Below are positions 1 to 8,702 of a stretch of DNA of 64,000 nucleotides, in pieces. Made by a program: the position numbers and the translations under genes. The first letter of the stretch is position 1. Every line of letters starts with the position of its first letter. Source of the DNA: Sinorhizobium meliloti (GTDB lineage Bacteria; Pseudomonadota; Alphaproteobacteria; Rhizobiales; Rhizobiaceae). The stretch lies in assembly GCF_035610345.1 (NCBI RefSeq), contig NZ_CP141213.1, forward strand, positions 1,240,001-1,304,000, given 5' to 3'. The notes under the pieces are model-generated. The model did no database searches and was not told where the DNA came from. It worked only from the letters and a program-made list of their open reading frames with translations.

Positions 1-485
1 ACGAATGAGGCGCTGAAGTTGGTAAGCCAACTGGTCGCGCTGCCTGCGATCCCGGCCAGATCGAGCTGCGTTTCGACCCAGACGACGACCGGTGCAAGGC
101 GTGGATGGTTGGCGAGCGCATCGCTCCATTTACCCGACCTCACCGCTTCCTCGACGATCTGTGCCCCCTTGGCAGCCTCGTTTACCAACCGTTCCGCCAT
201 GAAGGTGAGCGGAACAGCCACGACGAAGACGGCGATCGCCACGGTCGCCCCGGCGGCGGCTTCCGGGTAGCGGATGCGTTTTTCGATCCGACGATGCAGC
301 GGCCGGAACATCACGGTGAGCACGAGCGCCCATGTGAGAGCGGGCAGGAAGGGGACGGCTAGGAAGTAGCAGACGACCAATCCCGCGGCGAGCGCGACAA
401 GGATTGCCAATGTCCGCGAACGCCGCGGCGTCAGTAGGCGGTCTGGAGCATCCTTTTCCTCAGCTACGGAAACACTCTTCGCCAT
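1..485 (-). CDS. AI-2E family transporter (PerM/UPF0118), 5' part only
   Basis: The first 161 codons lie in the window and the gene continues past base 1. It starts at the ATG at 485 (MAKSVSVAEE). After a short polar leader come two closely spaced hydrophobic stretches (about residues 25-57, LAILVALAAGLVVCYFLAVP then LPALTWALVLTVMF), a basic loop (RPLHRRIEKRIRYP) and a third hydrophobic segment (AAAGATVAIAVFVVAVPLTF). This is the usual N-terminus of the AI-2E/PerM permease family, whose members export varied small solutes or ions. The substrate cannot be told. It is divergent from the AraC gene at 797. The C-terminal half, where the family signature lies, is outside the window. Confidence 0.72.
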   Translation of the reverse strand, partial: MAKSVSVAEEKDAPDRLLTPRRSRTLAILVALAAGLVVCYFLAVPFLPALTWALVLTVMFRPLHRRIEKRIRYPEAAAGATVAIAVFVVAVPLTFMAERLVNEAAKGAQIVEEAVRSGKWSDALANHPRLAPVVVWVETQLDLAGIAGSATSWLTNFSASF

Positions 486-796
486 CGCGTTTTCTTCGCT
501 CGTTTGGAGTAGTTCGGGTCCAGTCGGACAGACTTGTCAAAAGATAACGCATCTCACCGAAAGACGTTGCGACAGCCAGGTGCAAACGGGCGCACCATGC
601 GAGGAATTGTCCCGATCGTTCCAGTTGGTCTCGGCTGGTGGGAGCCACTACACGACACTTTGAAAATGGTTTGGTGGCGCAACCGGCGTGGATGCTGGAG
701 AGTTCGTGCGGGCGAGAAGGTGAGGACCCTGGGGGCGTGGCGATGGCGCGTGGGCGCCGGCGCGGTTTTGGTTCGGTAGAACACAGGACGATAGAT
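486..796. other. Intergenic region between permease and AraC gene
   Basis: This 311-base divergent region must carry the promoters of both flanking genes. I saw no convincing operator palindrome, RNA gene or small reading frame. Reading frames extend from the AraC gene back to 638, but they are arginine-rich, lack homology to the family and have no ribosome-binding site, so I treat them as non-coding. Confidence 0.4.
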
Positions 797-1681
797 ATGT
801 CTTTCAGGCCGCTTTTCGGTAGTGGGCGAATTCGGACTGCCGGAGAGCAGCCGGCGCAGCCCACGACAGCTTCCTGGGCCGGTTCCTCGGTCGTTTTCGA
901 TCGTCGGCGGTGGGCGTGCCGGGAAGCCGAACTTCGCTGGACGGCGCCGCATCACGTACTCGTCCTGACGGAGGAAGGCGCCACATCGCAGACCTCCATC
1001 CGATCCGATGGAAAGATGGTTTATGAGGGGCGGGACCGATCTGGTGCGATAACGTTCGTGCCCGCGGGGGTGGAACGCCTCGGTGCCTATCGCGACGTCG
1101 ACCTTATCTATTCCGCCCTGTGGATCAAACCCCGGTCTATCTCTCCCGCCAGCGATCACCTGCAGGATTTGCCGGTCCTGATAAACAAGAGCGACAATGT
1201 GATCAGCGCGCTGTTGCAATCGTTGAGCAGCGAGATATCCAGCGGCCATATCCCCGATTCGGCCTATATGGAACATCTGATTGCACTCGTCACTTTGCGG
1301 ATACGTGGCTTCGCTGACGAGCCCGTACCGGCTCCCCGCCATGGCTCCCTCGGCAGCCGCGTCGTCAAACGGGTCCGTGACTATATAGACGCACACTTGG
1401 ACAGCGACATTTCCCTCGGCGATTTGGCCGATGTCGCCGGTGTTGCCTCGGATTCTTTTGCGCGTCGCTTCAAAGTTACGACCGGCTTCGCGCCTTACGC
1501 CTATGTGCTCGAGGAACGCATCCGGCGCTCGGAGGTGCTCCTGTGCGGGACCGACACGACGCTGAGCGCGATCGCGTTGACCTGCGGCTTCTCGAGCCAG
1601 AGCCACTTCACCACGACATTCAAGCGCCTGCGAGGCGTCACCCCGCACGCCTATCGGTCGAAAGTTATTCCGGAATCCTGA
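797..1681 (+). CDS. AraC family transcriptional regulator
   Basis: A 294-residue protein starting at the ATG at 797 (MSFRPLFGSG), preceded by AGGA. An upstream in-frame ATG at 638 would add 53 low-complexity residues with no ribosome-binding site. The N-terminal two thirds is a poorly conserved sensor domain. The C-terminal 100 residues are a standard AraC/XylS double helix-turn-helix: YIDAHLDSDISLGDLADVAG, SDSFARRFKVTTGFAPYAYV and the conserved GFSSQSHFTTTFKRLRGVTP. It lies 126 bases upstream of, and in the same direction as, the paoABC-type operon, so it is the obvious candidate to sense an aldehyde or aromatic substrate and control it. The effector is unknown. Confidence 0.9.
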   Translation: MSFRPLFGSGRIRTAGEQPAQPTTASWAGSSVVFDRRRWACREAELRWTAPHHVLVLTEEGATSQTSIRSDGKMVYEGRDRSGAITFVPAGVERLGAYRDVDLIYSALWIKPRSISPASDHLQDLPVLINKSDNVISALLQSLSSEISSGHIPDSAYMEHLIALVTLRIRGFADEPVPAPRHGSLGSRVVKRVRDYIDAHLDSDISLGDLADVAGVASDSFARRFKVTTGFAPYAYVLEERIRRSEVLLCGTDTTLSAIALTCGFSSQSHFTTTFKRLRGVTPHAYRSKVIPES

Positions 1682-1807
1682 TAATCCCGCCGATTTCCTG
1701 AAAGAAATGGCAGGCGCCGGCGGCCATGTTGTCTCCTGTCGATGCGCGCCGCTCGGCGCGTTCCAGGCGGCGGGAATCCACCTCGCAGTCGAATCCGGAG
1801 ATGACTC

Positions 1808-2467
1808 ATGGACGAAACGCCAAAGGACAATGGACCGACGCGAAGGGCGGTGCTCGAGGGCGGTGCAGCCACGACCCTGCTCCTCATCGCCGGCCTGCCC
1901 GTCGGGCGTGCTGCTGCAACCGGTGCTGCTGGCGCACCGTCTACAGGCCCGCGGTCCACGCTGCCGGTGCTGCTCAACATCAATTCCAATGACGTCGCGG
2001 TGGATGTGGATCCGCGGACCACGCTGCTCGACACCCTGCGCAACCATCTCGGTCTCACCGGTTCGAAAAAGGGTTGCGACCATGGTCAATGCGGAGCCTG
2101 CACCGTTCTTGTGAACGGACGCCGGATCAATGCCTGTCTGACGCTCGCCGCGATGCATGAAGGCGATGAGATCACCACGATTGAGGGGCTTGCAGGTGAG
2201 GACGAACTTCACCCGATGCAAGCGGCATTCATCGAACACGATGGTTTTCAGTGCGGCTATTGCACACCCGGACAGATATGCTCCGCAGTCGGAATGCTGC
2301 GGGAGGTCGGCGAAGGTTGGCCGAGCCACGCAACCGCCGATGTTGCGGCCGCCTCCCACAATCTCACCGATGCCGAAATCCGCGAGCGCATGAGCGGCAA
2401 TCTCTGCCGTTGCGCCGCTTACCCCAACATCGTAGCCGCCATTCGCGATGCGGCAGGGAGGTCATGA
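1808..2467 (+). CDS. paoA: Aldehyde oxidoreductase, 2Fe-2S subunit (PaoA/YagT type)
   Basis: A 219-residue iron-sulfur subunit of a molybdenum hydroxylase. The N-terminus has a twin-arginine leader-like segment (TRRAVLEGGAATTLLLIAGL, about residues 11-30), which points to export of the folded enzyme. Plant-type ferredoxin cysteines follow (CDHGQCGACTVLVNG and a later Cys in NACLTL). The second [2Fe-2S] domain has CGYCTPGQ and LCRCAAYPNI. These motifs define the small subunit of the xanthine oxidase family, and the arrangement matches periplasmic E. coli PaoA. It is first in a three-gene operon; the gap to the FAD subunit is only 3 bases. The natural substrate is probably an aromatic or other aldehyde (inference from family). 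Confidence 0.9.
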   Translation: MDETPKDNGPTRRAVLEGGAATTLLLIAGLPVGRAAATGAAGAPSTGPRSTLPVLLNINSNDVAVDVDPRTTLLDTLRNHLGLTGSKKGCDHGQCGACTVLVNGRRINACLTLAAMHEGDEITTIEGLAGEDELHPMQAAFIEHDGFQCGYCTPGQICSAVGMLREVGEGWPSHATADVAAASHNLTDAEIRERMSGNLCRCAAYPNIVAAIRDAAGRS

Positions 2468-2470
2468 AGC

Positions 2471-3457
2471 ATGCAGCCCTTCTCCTATCAGCGGGCCGAC
2501 ACAGTGGAGACGGCCGTTGCGGCTGTGGCGCGTCGGCCGGCGGCACGTTTCATCGCCGGCGGCACCAATCTCCTGGATCTGATGAAACTGGGTATCGAGC
2601 GCCCGGATCATCTCGTCGACATCGGCCGTTTGGGACTCGACCGTATCGAGCCGACCGAGGAGGGCGGATTGCATATCGGCGCTCAGGTCCGCAACAGCGA
2701 TCTCGCCGCCGATCCGATCGTCAGGTCACGCTACTCGGTTCTGTCTCAGGCGCTGCTGGCGGGCGCCTCCGGCCAGATACGAAACAAGGCTTCGACAGCC
2801 GGCAACCTTCTCCAGCGTACTAGATGCCCCTATTTTTACGACCGCAACATGCCTTGCAACAAACGAGAACCGGGCGCCGGTTGCGCCGCACTGAAGGGCT
2901 TCAACCGGATGCATGCGGTCATCGGAACGAGCCAGGCGTGCATTGCCGTGCATCCCTCAGACATGGCGGTCGCCATGGCGGTGCTCGACGCTGCAGTCGA
3001 AACCGTCTCACCGGGAGGTGAAACGCGTTCGATCCCGATCGGAGATCTCTACCGGCTGCCTGGCACGACGCCGCACCAGGAGACCGTGCTTGCCCACGGC
3101 GAAATGATCACCGGCGTCACACTGCCGCCACCACCGGCGGGCCGGCAGGCGTATCGCAAGGTGCGCGACCGCGCCTCCTACGCGTTCGCCCTCGTTTCCG
3201 TTGCAGCGATCATCGAGGTTTCCGGCAATCGGGTGCGAACCGCTCGTGTCGCCTTGGGCGGCGTTGCGCCGAAACCCTGGCGGGCCCTGGAAACCGAGAG
3301 CAGGCTCGCGGGTGCGGCACTATCGGACCATGTGCTGACGGACGCCGCGGAGGCCGCCCTGGCGGGAGCCGCCGGATATGGCGGCAACGACTTCAAGATT
3401 CCCTTGGGCAAGCGGACGGTGCGTTACACGCTCGCCTCCGTGGCCGAACAAGCATGA
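2471..3457 (+). CDS. paoB: Aldehyde oxidoreductase, FAD subunit (PaoB/YagS type)
   Basis: A 328-residue FAD-binding subunit of the xanthine oxidase family. The pyrophosphate-binding motif [20 protein letters not shown] is near residues 25-45, and the flavin loop [14 protein letters not shown] near 115. The segment between the FAD domains has four cysteines ([29 protein letters not shown]). This is the insertion that in PaoB carries an extra [4Fe-4S] cluster, and it separates this type from ordinary CoxM-like subunits. It passes electrons from the 2Fe-2S clusters to the final acceptor. The gene sits between the small and large subunit genes. Confidence 0.9.
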   Translation: MQPFSYQRADTVETAVAAVARRPAARFIAGGTNLLDLMKLGIERPDHLVDIGRLGLDRIEPTEEGGLHIGAQVRNSDLAADPIVRSRYSVLSQALLAGASGQIRNKASTAGNLLQRTRCPYFYDRNMPCNKREPGAGCAALKGFNRMHAVIGTSQACIAVHPSDMAVAMAVLDAAVETVSPGGETRSIPIGDLYRLPGTTPHQETVLAHGEMITGVTLPPPPAGRQAYRKVRDRASYAFALVSVAAIIEVSGNRVRTARVALGGVAPKPWRALETESRLAGAALSDHVLTDAAEAALAGAAGYGGNDFKIPLGKRTVRYTLASVAEQA

Positions 3458-3479
3458 TCCGAGCAAACTGGTGGACACT

Positions 3480-5765
3480 ATGACGGATAAGGCGCAGCGA
3501 AATACCACAAGCGGTGGCGGCAGCCTCATAGGCAAACCCATCGACCGCGTCGATGGACCGGTCAAGGTTACCGGCACCGCCACCTATGCCTACGAAGTTG
3601 CGGAGGGCCCGCTTCCGGCTTTCGGTTTTGTGCTGGGTGCGGGCATCGCCAAAGGCCGCATTCTGGAAATCGAAACCGGCCAGGCCGAACGAACGCCGGG
3701 CGTCCTTCACGTGATGACGCATCTGAATGCACCGCCGCAACCGCAATTTGGTCCAGCCGTCACGCCGGCCGTGCGCGATGTTTTCACCCGTGCGCGACCC
3801 GTGCTCCGCGACGACCGCATTCGCCACTATGACGAGCCCATCGCTCTTGTGGTCGGCGAGACCTTCGAGGCGGCACGCGCCGCTGCGGCCCTCATCGAGG
3901 TGCGCTACGACGAAGCAGCCGGCGACTTCGGCCTCGAAGAGCGCCGCGGAGCGGCCTACGCACCGCAGCGGACCAATGCAGGCTTTGATACGGATAGTGC
4001 AGTGGGCGATTTCGATGCGGCCTTTGCCGAGGCGGCGGTGCGGATCGACATGACCTACCGTACGCCCTATCAGCACCACAATCCGATGGAGCCCCATGCG
4101 ACGTTGGCGATCTGGCAGGGCGACGACGTGACGATCCATACCTCGGCCCAGACCCTCTCGAACTTTCGTGCCGGTCTCGCCGCGACCCTCGGCATTCCTC
4201 TCGAGCGCGTGCGCGTGATCAGCCGTTACATCGGTGGTGGTTTCGGCTCCAAACTCATCGTCCACGCCGATTCGGTGCTCGCGGCTCTGGCCGCGCGCAC
4301 TCTCGGAAGACCCGTCAAGGTCGCCCTGACGCGCCAGCAGATGTTCGCCAATGCCGGGCACCGTGCGGAAATGCTTCAGACCGTTCGATTGGGCGCGAGC
4401 TCCGACGGAAAACTGCTTGCTCTCGGACACGATGTCTGGTCGGCAACCTCTCGCGTCGAAGAATTCTGCGAGCAGACGGCGGTCTTCGCCCGTTCGCTCT
4501 ATGCCGCGCCCAGTCGCCTGACCCGGCACCGGCTCGTTCCAGTCGACCTCAACAGAGGCGAGTGGATGCGATCTCCCGGCGAGGCGCCAGGCATGCTCGC
4601 GCTGGAATGCGCCATGGACGAGTTGGCCGAGCGGCTGGGTCTTGACCCGATCGAGCTCAGGATCCGCAACGAGCCCGATCTCGATCCCGAGCGCGGGGTG
4701 CCGTTTTCCACGCGTAACCTCGTGGCATGCATGCAGGAGGGCGCGCGGCGCTTCAGTTGGGAGCGGCGCAGGTCGGAACCGGGCAGCCTGCGCGAAGGCC
4801 GGAAGTTGGTTGGCCTCGGCATGGCGGCTGCGATCCGGCCGAACTACATCGGAGCGGCGGCGGCTTCGGTTCGGATCGATGCGGAGGGACGAGTGACCGC
4901 TCGCCTCGACATGACCGATATCGGTACGGGGACCTACACCATCCTGACGCAGATAGCCGCCGATACCCTCGGCGTTCCGATTGCGGCAGTCACGATCGAG
5001 CTTGGAGATAGCCGCTTTCCCTTGACCGCAGGCTCCGGCGGTTCCTGGGGAGCGGCAAGTGCCGGGACGGCCCTCTTGCGTGCGTGCGAGGCGCTGAAAC
5101 GCAAGATCGTGGCCGCGCTGCGCGCGCAAAATGGTGCACCCGACCAGAATTCCGGGACTGACGACGTCTCGATGGTCGCAGGAGCGATCCGCTTCGGCGA
5201 ACGGACGGAAGCATTGCCGGAATTTATGCGGCGCGTCGCACCCGAAGGGCTCGACGCCACGGGCTCGGTCGAGGCCGGTGCGAGCACCGAGAGCTACCGA
5301 GCATTCTCGCAGCATTCGTACGGCGCGCATTTCGCCGAGGTGAGCGTCGACTGCGACACGGGAGAGATTCGTGCGAGGCGCTTGCTCGCCGTGATCGGCG
5401 CAGGCCGTATTCTCAATGCGAAGACGGCGCGTTCACAGATACTCGGAGGTATGATCTGGGGTCTCGGCGCAGCCTTGATGGAGGAATCCGTCCTTGACCG
5501 CCGCTACGGTTGTTTCGTCAATCATGACCTTGCCGAGTACCACGTTCCGGTCAATAGCGACGTTCCCGACCTCGATGTCGTGTTCATGGAGGAGAACGAT
5601 GACAAGGCCAACCCTTTCGGCGCAAAGGGCCTCGGCGAGCTCGGCGTTTGCGGTGCCGGCGCGGCGATCGCCAATGCGGTCTATAACGCCACCGGAGTAA
5701 GGGTTCGCGAGTTCCCGGTGACCCTGGACAAGGTCCTGCCGGGACTGGCGACGGTTGCGCTTTGA
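3480..5765 (+). CDS. paoC: Aldehyde oxidoreductase, molybdenum-binding subunit (PaoC/YagR type)
   Basis: A 761-residue catalytic subunit carrying the molybdopterin cofactor, probably the cytosine-dinucleotide form as in PaoC (family knowledge). I start it at the ATG at 3480 (MTDKAQRNTT), 22 bases after paoB; in-frame codons upstream overlap paoB. Visible motifs: DRVDGPVKVTGTATYAYEV at the start, YQHHNPMEPHATLAIW, the glycine-rich IGGGFGSKLIVHADSVLAAL, MRSPGEAPGMLALECAMDEL, SGGSWGAASAGTALLRACEA, and near the C-terminus KGLGELGVCGAGAAIANAVY, whose Glu is the catalytic base of the family. No paoD/XdhC-type cofactor-insertion gene follows in the window, so maturation must be supplied from elsewhere. 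Confidence 0.92.
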   Translation: MTDKAQRNTTSGGGSLIGKPIDRVDGPVKVTGTATYAYEVAEGPLPAFGFVLGAGIAKGRILEIETGQAERTPGVLHVMTHLNAPPQPQFGPAVTPAVRDVFTRARPVLRDDRIRHYDEPIALVVGETFEAARAAAALIEVRYDEAAGDFGLEERRGAAYAPQRTNAGFDTDSAVGDFDAAFAEAAVRIDMTYRTPYQHHNPMEPHATLAIWQGDDVTIHTSAQTLSNFRAGLAATLGIPLERVRVISRYIGGGFGSKLIVHADSVLAALAARTLGRPVKVALTRQQMFANAGHRAEMLQTVRLGASSDGKLLALGHDVWSATSRVEEFCEQTAVFARSLYAAPSRLTRHRLVPVDLNRGEWMRSPGEAPGMLALECAMDELAERLGLDPIELRIRNEPDLDPERGVPFSTRNLVACMQEGARRFSWERRRSEPGSLREGRKLVGLGMAAAIRPNYIGAAAASVRIDAEGRVTARLDMTDIGTGTYTILTQIAADTLGVPIAAVTIELGDSRFPLTAGSGGSWGAASAGTALLRACEALKRKIVAALRAQNGAPDQNSGTDDVSMVAGAIRFGERTEALPEFMRRVAPEGLDATGSVEAGASTESYRAFSQHSYGAHFAEVSVDCDTGEIRARRLLAVIGAGRILNAKTARSQILGGMIWGLGAALMEESVLDRRYGCFVNHDLAEYHVPVNSDVPDLDVVFMEENDDKANPFGAKGLGELGVCGAGAAIANAVYNATGVRVREFPVTLDKVLPGLATVAL

Positions 5766-5793
5766 ATTCCGGCGAAAGCGAGCTGTGGGACCT

Positions 5794-6642
5794 TCAGGTC
5801 GGTGTCGAGCCCATCACCAGACCTTCGATGTCGTGCTTCTGCGTGACTGGGATCAGTTCCTCGACGACCCTGCAGACGAGGTGCTGCTTCACCAGAACGG
5901 GCAGGGCATCAAAGTAATCCTGTGTCACCATCATGTCGTGCAGTTCGGCGTGGCCGGCGCCGGGCGCGTCGACGCCGAGGACCATGACCGGACGGGCGAT
6001 CGGCGAAGCATGTTCCGTACCCCGATGGATGGTAAGCGCGGAGCGGCACGAAACATCCCCCAGCTTCGGATACTTGCGCGTCGCGAGCTCCTGAAACTCA
6101 GGCCACCTCTCCTTGGGCGGGAACATTTCATGCTTCCACTCCCTGCCGTCGAGCCACTGGGTGCCGGGCGCGATCTCGAACGGACCCATGTCCTCCGTTA
6201 CGTCCACGCCGGTGAGGTTGAAGGCAAGCGAGGTGATGCGGCGCTCGACATAGGTTTCGGGCGGCGAGGGGAAGTCGCGGTGCCAGGGCTGGTACTTCGC
6301 CCCCTGGAACGGCACGTCGAAACCGATCTCGACGATCTGATAGTCGGGACCGAGCACCGCCTCGCACATGCCGGCCACCCACGGATGGGTGACGAGGTCG
6401 ACGAAGCCAGAAAAATCCTGCGGATGGATCTCGACGTACCAGCGGCGCGGGCCACGGCCGACGGCGCCACCCGGCCGCTGAATGGCCGACCAGAAGGCCG
6501 TCATCATGTCCTCACGCATCGTTTCGGCCCATTCGCGTGAGAAGGCACTCTTCAGTCCGGTAATGCCCTCCCGTTGCAAGGCTTCGACGGACGCGCTGAA
6601 ATCGTAGCCCGACCGGTTTTCATGTGTTGCTGTCGTAGTCAT
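5794..6642 (-). CDS. Phytanoyl-CoA dioxygenase (PhyH) family protein
   Basis: A 282-residue Fe(II)/2-oxoglutarate oxygenase-like protein. I prefer the ATG at 6642, five bases after AGGAG, over the GTG one codon upstream. The cupin-fold iron site is visible as HRD in YQPWHRDFPSPPETYVERR (about residue 128), with a distal His in RSALTIHRGTEHASP and a candidate 2-oxoglutarate-binding Arg after it (ARPVMVLG). The gene lies 49 bases after a permease gene of the same strand, so it is most likely the last gene of the ABC-importer operon 11280-5794. That suggests it hydroxylates or demethylates the imported compound or a product. Substrate unknown. It ends 28 bases from the convergent paoC. Confidence 0.8.
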   Translation of the reverse strand: MTTTATHENRSGYDFSASVEALQREGITGLKSAFSREWAETMREDMMTAFWSAIQRPGGAVGRGPRRWYVEIHPQDFSGFVDLVTHPWVAGMCEAVLGPDYQIVEIGFDVPFQGAKYQPWHRDFPSPPETYVERRITSLAFNLTGVDVTEDMGPFEIAPGTQWLDGREWKHEMFPPKERWPEFQELATRKYPKLGDVSCRSALTIHRGTEHASPIARPVMVLGVDAPGAGHAELHDMMVTQDYFDALPVLVKQHLVCRVVEELIPVTQKHDIEGLVMGSTPT

Positions 6643-6691
6643 CACATCTCCTCTTGCTTCGCATTGTCGCGGGCTTCACCATGGCCGCATC

Positions 6692-7684
6692 TCAGATGCG
6701 TTCCTCGCCTGTTCGGCGTGACATCAATCGCGCCTGAAGAACGACGACGATCAGCAGGAAGCCGCCGCGGATGACGGATTGCCAATAGGCCGAAAGGGAA
6801 ATCCACCCGAGACCGTTCTCGAAATTCAGGATATTGAACACCATTGCGAGCAGAAGGGCGCCCGCAAGCGTCGCCCCGACAGAGCCCGAACCGCCTGTCA
6901 GAAGCGTACCTCCGACGACTACGGAGGCGATCGCGAAGAGTTCCCAGCCGACTCCCTCGGTCGGTTGGCCGGCACCGAACTGCGAGGCGAGGATGACGCC
7001 TGCGAGCCCCGCCAGCGCGCCGGAGCCGACATAGACGGCGGCGAGCGTCCGCCTCACCTTCAGGCCCATCAATGCGGCCGTCGCTTCGCCGTCGCCGATC
7101 GCCAGCACATGGCGGCCGACGGGCAGGCGTTCGAGCACCAGCCAGCCAGCAACATAGACGAGAAGGGCGATCCAGGCGGGAATCGGAAAGCCAAGGAAGT
7201 CGTCCTGACCTATCGCCGTGAAGCCGCTGTCGTAGGAAACGGAGACGGACTGGTTTCCCGCAAGCAGCAAGCCGGTGCCGTAGGCCGCCAGCATTGTCGC
7301 GAGCGTCGCGATAAAAGGCTGGATGCGCATGACGGTCACGGTGAAACCGTTCAATGCTCCGACGGCAAGACCCGCCGCGATGCCGCCGAAGAGACCTGCG
7401 GCCCAATGATAGGGCGACAGAAGCGCGGCGACGACGCTCGCCATGGCTGCGGTACCGCCGACGGAGAGATCGATGCCCCCCGTCATGATGACGAAGGCCA
7501 TGCCCAGCGCGATCAGCGCGAACATGGAGTTGTAACGCAGGAAGCTCAGGATGTTGTATTGCGACAGGAAGTTTTCGTAGCGCAGCGCTCCGAACAGGAT
7601 GAGGCCGAACAGCGCCAGGATGACGCCTAGGCGGGCCATATCGCCGGGGGACTTGAGGGCAAGAGCCTTGAGGAGTGAGTTCAT
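6692..7684 (-). CDS. Sugar-type ABC transporter permease (YjfF/RbsC family)
   Basis: A 330-residue inner-membrane permease of the RbsC/AraH family with about nine hydrophobic segments. The family signature ALGMAFVIMTGGIDLSVGG is near residues 60-80, and IASVVVGGTLLTGGSGSVGA near 250. I favour the ATG at 7684 because AGGGAG is 7 bases upstream; the ATG at 7690 would have almost no spacer. It is the second of two adjacent permease genes (gap 12 bases), as in the E. coli ytfQRT-yjfF galactofuranose importer, so the two probably form a heterodimer. The substrate in this organism is not shown by the sequence. Confidence 0.88.
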   Translation of the reverse strand: MNSLLKALALKSPGDMARLGVILALFGLILFGALRYENFLSQYNILSFLRYNSMFALIALGMAFVIMTGGIDLSVGGTAAMASVVAALLSPYHWAAGLFGGIAAGLAVGALNGFTVTVMRIQPFIATLATMLAAYGTGLLLAGNQSVSVSYDSGFTAIGQDDFLGFPIPAWIALLVYVAGWLVLERLPVGRHVLAIGDGEATAALMGLKVRRTLAAVYVGSGALAGLAGVILASQFGAGQPTEGVGWELFAIASVVVGGTLLTGGSGSVGATLAGALLLAMVFNILNFENGLGWISLSAYWQSVIRGGFLLIVVVLQARLMSRRTGEERI

Positions 7685-7696
7685 CGGCATTCTCCC

Positions 7697-8701
7697 TCAC
7701 GACTTTCCGGCGCGCTGCTGGATGAACACCGCAAGTAAGATCAGTGCAGCCTTGACGATCAAGGCGGCCGCGTCCGGCACGCCATTGGCCAGCAGGGTGT
7801 AGCGCACCAGCTGGATGACCAGTGCGCCGATCACGGTGCCCACGATGTTTGCCCGCCCGCCGGTCAGAAGCGTGCCGCCGACGGCGACTGCGGCGATCGC
7901 GTCGAGCTCCATGCCGAGGCCGACGAGGTTCGCGTCGCTTGCGGAATTGCGCGCGACGACGATGAGGCCCGCCACCCCGGCAAGCGCGCCGCTGATCGTG
8001 TAGACAAGCAGTTTGACGCGGTGGACGGGTATGCCGGTGAGGCGTGCGGCCTTCTCGTTGCCTCCGACCGCGATGACCTGCCGCCCGAACACCGTGTAGC
8101 GGATTGCCGCCCAGGCGATCGCCGCGATCGCAATCATCAGGATCACCTGGGCGGGAATGCCGGCGATACGCCCCAGGGCGATGAATTGGAAACCTTCGTT
8201 CCGGAAGACCTGCAGGTTGCCGTTGGTCATTACCTGGGCGATGCCGCGGCCTGCGATGAACAGCACGAGGGTCGCGATGATCGGCTGGATGGCGAAACGG
8301 GTCACGAGGAGGCCGTTGAAAAGACCGAGCAGCCCCGTCGCGACGACCGGCAGAACGAAGGCCAGCGCCACGGCCACGGGCATGGAGGAAATCGGAAACA
8401 GCGTCCCCATGAAGATCATCGGCGCAAGCGCACCGCCGATCGCCATCAGGGAGCCAACCGAAAGATCGATGCCGCCGGTGGCTATCACGAGCGTCATTCC
8501 GATGGCGACGATCACGATCGTGGCGACCTGGGTGAGATTGACGTTGAGCGTCTGCAGCGACAGGAAGTTCGGAGTGAAAACGACGTTGAACAGGATCAGG
8601 GCCAGGAAGGCGGCGACGGTGCCGTAACGCCCGGCGAGCCTAAAGAAACGTTTGCCGGAGGGGACGGTGCCTGCGGTCGCCTGTGTCTCGATCGTCGTCA
8701 T
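7697..8701 (-). CDS. Sugar-type ABC transporter permease (YtfT/RbsC family)
   Basis: A 334-residue membrane permease paired with the one that follows it. The start is the ATG at 8701 (MTTIETQATA), with GGTGGAG just upstream and only one base between it and the stop of the ATPase gene, so the two are translationally linked. Signature segments: AIGMTLVIATGGIDLSVGSL near residue 75, TRFAIQPIIATLVLFIAGRG near 140, and AAVAVGGTLLTGGRANIVGT near 265. Together with the neighbouring permease it forms the membrane channel of a ribose/galactofuranose-class importer. Confidence 0.9.
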   Translation of the reverse strand: MTTIETQATAGTVPSGKRFFRLAGRYGTVAAFLALILFNVVFTPNFLSLQTLNVNLTQVATIVIVAIGMTLVIATGGIDLSVGSLMAIGGALAPMIFMGTLFPISSMPVAVALAFVLPVVATGLLGLFNGLLVTRFAIQPIIATLVLFIAGRGIAQVMTNGNLQVFRNEGFQFIALGRIAGIPAQVILMIAIAAIAWAAIRYTVFGRQVIAVGGNEKAARLTGIPVHRVKLLVYTISGALAGVAGLIVVARNSASDANLVGLGMELDAIAAVAVGGTLLTGGRANIVGTVIGALVIQLVRYTLLANGVPDAAALIVKAALILLAVFIQQRAGKS

Positions 8702-8702
8702 G

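Noticed and set aside
554..2359. Long open frame on the minus strand opposite the AraC and paoA genes
   Set aside because: It lies antisense to two well-supported genes, is rich in Arg/Pro/Ala with no motif, and is a typical high-GC shadow frame.
3393..5330. 645-codon open frame antisense to paoC
   Set aside because: No family pattern; the sense strand encodes a clear molybdenum hydroxylase subunit.
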